DNA of 8,744 nucleotides from Firmicutes bacterium UBA6648 (GTDB lineage: Bacteria; Bacillota; Clostridia; Peptostreptococcales; Anaerovoracaceae): positions 1-8,744 of the forward strand of contig DKLE01000187.1 of NCBI GenBank assembly GCA_002455605.1. The letters run 5' to 3'. The translations under genes and the position numbers were made by a program. Shown piece by piece: positions 7,172-8,744 of the stretch (positions within the stretch are counted from its first letter, which is position 1; every line of letters begins with the position of its first letter). The notes beneath the pieces are model-generated. The model was not told the origin of the DNA, did no database searches, and saw nothing but the letters and a program-made list of their open reading frames with translations.

Positions 7172-7196
7172 AAATTTATAGGGAGGAGTAAGAGAA

Positions 7197-8012
7197 ATGT
7201 ACCGCATCGGAGAATTTTCAAAAATGAGTAAAACAACCATAAAAGCTTTAAGGTATTATGATGAAGTCGGACTGCTGAAACCGGAGGCGACAGATAAATT
7301 TACAGGATATCGGTTTTATACTACGAATCAGTTTGTGACATTGCATAAAATTCAATCCTTTAGGCAGATCGGCTTATCCATTGACGAGATTAAATCCATT
7401 TTCTCAGGAGGGAACGCAGAAAAAATCTTACAGAAGCGTAAAAGGGAGATTATGGCAGAACTCCAAAGCGGTCAGGAACAGTTATCTCGAATAGATTTTA
7501 TTTTATCAGGAAAGGAAGAGATTGGATTTATGAATTATCAAGCAATTGTAAAGGAATTACCGGAGTGTATTGTATACTCTAAGCTGTTAAACGTACCTAA
7601 TTATGACGCTTATTTTCAAATAATCCCCGCAATTGGTAAGCGTTTAGCAGAGAAATATCCGGATTTGAAATGCACGGTGCCGGAATATTGTTTCATGATC
7701 TATATGGATGGTGAATACAAGGAGACGGATATAAATGTAGAGTTTTGTGAGGCCGTGGATCAAATGAAAGAAGATTTTGAAGACATAAAGTTTAAAAAGA
7801 TTGAGCCTGTCACGGCTATATCTGTCCTTCATAAAGGAGGTTATGCGGGACTTCAGAATGCTTATATTTATGCATTTAAATGGATCGAAGAAAATGGATA
7901 TGCAATGGCAGATAACCCGAGAGAAAGTTATATTGACGGCATTTGGAATAAAAATAATGAAGAAGATTGGCTGACGGAGATTCAGATTCCTATTATAAAA
8001 AAGTCATGTTAA
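7197..8012 (+). CDS. MerR family transcriptional regulator with GyrI/BmrR-like effector domain
   Basis: A 271-residue cytoplasmic regulator. Residues 1-70 are a MerR winged helix-turn-helix: it opens YRIGEFSKMSKTTIKALRYY, continues GLLKP and GYRFY, and has a second helix pair ending LSIDEIKSIF. Residues ~78-105 are the dimerising coiled coil, rich in Lys, Arg, Glu and Gln. Residues ~115-271 match the GyrI-like/AraC effector-binding fold of BmrR-type sensors, with paired halves (YQAIVKELPECIVYSKLL, later FKKIEPVTAISVLHKGGY) and a final strand, DWLTEIQIPI. Members bind small, often cationic or hydrophobic compounds and switch on promoters with 19-bp spacers. The start follows GGGAGGAG (7181-7188) 8 bases upstream. 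It is preceded by its own MerR-type promoter and followed by a terminator, so it is monocistronic. The ligand is unknown. The ABC-F gene downstream is a possible but unproven target. Confidence 0.93.
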   Translation: MYRIGEFSKMSKTTIKALRYYDEVGLLKPEATDKFTGYRFYTTNQFVTLHKIQSFRQIGLSIDEIKSIFSGGNAEKILQKRKREIMAELQSGQEQLSRIDFILSGKEEIGFMNYQAIVKELPECIVYSKLLNVPNYDAYFQIIPAIGKRLAEKYPDLKCTVPEYCFMIYMDGEYKETDINVEFCEAVDQMKEDFEDIKFKKIEPVTAISVLHKGGYAGLQNAYIYAFKWIEENGYAMADNPRESYIDGIWNKNNEEDWLTEIQIPIIKKSC

Positions 8013-8028
8013 GCCAATAGAATACAAG

Positions 8029-8060
8029 ACGGATTCAAGTTTTAATTGAATCCGTTTTTT
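8029..8060 (+). terminator. Rho-independent terminator after the MerR gene
   Basis: ACGGATTCAA (8029-8038) pairs perfectly with TTGAATCCGT (8046-8055), a 10-bp stem with a 7-base loop. The stem ends in a run of six Ts to 8060. It begins 16 bases after the MerR stop codon and separates that gene from the ABC-F gene. Confidence 0.93.
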
Positions 8061-8215
8061 CATACCTATAATTATGAATGTTCATGTTTAGTTTAATTTA
8101 ATTTATAAATCCTGTCCCATCTGGCTGCTTGCAAATCTTCTGGCACTGGGGTAAACTAGAAAAGTATTGTTTAAGACGAAAATTTACATTCTTAAGATTT
8201 TTATGAGGGAATTAT

Positions 8216-8744
8216 ATGATATTACTTAATGCTGCGAATATTTCAAAATCATATACCGAAAAGCCGCTTTTAACCGATCTGTCCTTTAGCATTCATGAAG
8301 GCGATAAGATCGGATTGATAGGGGTAAACGGAACCGGCAAATCAACCTTGCTCCGTATTGCTGCGGGGATGGAAGAACCGGATCAAGGTGATGTTATCAA
8401 AACAAAAGGAGTGAGAATTGGATTTTTACCACAAATGCCCATATTTGATTCGGAGAGTACCATTCTTCAGCAGGTTATGGATACGCTGGAACAGAGTAAC
8501 CGGGAAGCTTCTGAATATGAATGCAAAGCTATGCTGATGGATTTGGGTATTTCTGATTTTGAGGCACCGGTAAAATATCTTTCCGGAGGAGAAAAGAAAC
8601 GAGTTGCCATGGCAGCAGTTTTTGTCGCCGATGTAGAATTATTAGTATTGGATGAACCTACCAATCACTTGGACAGCAGTACTATCGAATGGCTGGAAAG
8701 GTTTTTAAAAAATTTTAAAGGTGCTATTTTAATGGTTACCCATG
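8216..8744 (+). CDS. ABC-F family ATP-binding protein, N-terminal part (3' end outside window)
   Basis: The first 176 residues of an ABC ATPase without membrane segments; the gene runs off the right edge. The first nucleotide-binding domain is nearly complete: Walker A GVNGTGKST (36-44), a Q-loop LPQ, signature LSGGEKKR (122-129), Walker B LLVLDEPTNHLD (142-153) and the H-loop VTH (His176). The DEPTNHLD box and the WLERFL..FKG segment before VTH are typical of ABC-F proteins, closest in feel to the Uup/YfmR type. ABC-F proteins act on ribosomes as translation factors, and some protect against antibiotics. Only about 78 residues separate Walker A from the signature, which suggests no large inserted arm domain. 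ATG 8216 follows GAGGG (8205-8209) with 6 bases between. The second ATPase domain and linker, needed to assign a subfamily, are not visible. Confidence 0.9.
   Translation, partial: MILLNAANISKSYTEKPLLTDLSFSIHEGDKIGLIGVNGTGKSTLLRIAAGMEEPDQGDVIKTKGVRIGFLPQMPIFDSESTILQQVMDTLEQSNREASEYECKAMLMDLGISDFEAPVKYLSGGEKKRVAMAAVFVADVELLVLDEPTNHLDSSTIEWLERFLKNFKGAILMVTH

Noticed and set aside
8467..8664. 65-codon minus-strand frame
   Set aside because: It is antisense to the ABC-F signature and Walker B region, which is clearly coding on the + strand.

Overview
The window is AT-rich DNA (roughly 40% G+C by eye). It has strong AGGAGG-type ribosome binding sites, hairpin-plus-T-run terminators, an S-layer-homology (SLH) surface protein and a SpoIIE-type sporulation phosphatase. 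Together these point to an endospore-forming, low-G+C Firmicute, most likely a Clostridia-class organism. The genus cannot be named from this sequence. All recognisable genes lie on the + strand, and most appear to be separate transcription units ending in their own terminators.

Layout: (1) 2-361 is the 3' half of a TatD-family metal-dependent DNase, cut by the left edge. (2) 447-2492 encodes a secreted 681-residue protein with two copies of a YcdB/YcdC-like (PepSY-related) module and C-terminal SLH-type repeats, followed by a strong terminator. (3) 2701-4521 encodes a 606-residue SpoIIE-like membrane PP2C phosphatase. Its promoter has a perfect TATAAT and a -35-like element 21 bp upstream that also resembles a Spo0A box, which is the hallmark of Spo0A-activated spoIIE/spoIIG promoters. 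(4) 4637-7030 encodes an exported M14-family zinc carboxypeptidase-like protein with a duplicated C-terminal module and a glutamine-amidotransferase-like tail. Its promoter region carries a 12-bp direct repeat. (5) 7197-8012 encodes a MerR-family regulator with a GyrI/BmrR-like effector domain, preceded by a MerR-style promoter with a 19-bp spacer and a dyad. (6) 8216-8744 is the start of an ABC-F ATPase, cut by the right edge.

Functionally the window mixes cell-surface or exported proteins (SLH/YcdB and M14), sporulation control (SpoIIE), and a pair typical of xenobiotic response (MerR-type sensor, ABC-F ribosome-associated ATPase). Nothing shows that these work as one system. No mobile element, CRISPR array, tRNA or rRNA was seen. 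The best leads are the unusually short SpoIIE with its Spo0A-like promoter, the multi-module M14 protein with a probable dead amidotransferase-like domain, and the internal duplication in the SLH protein.
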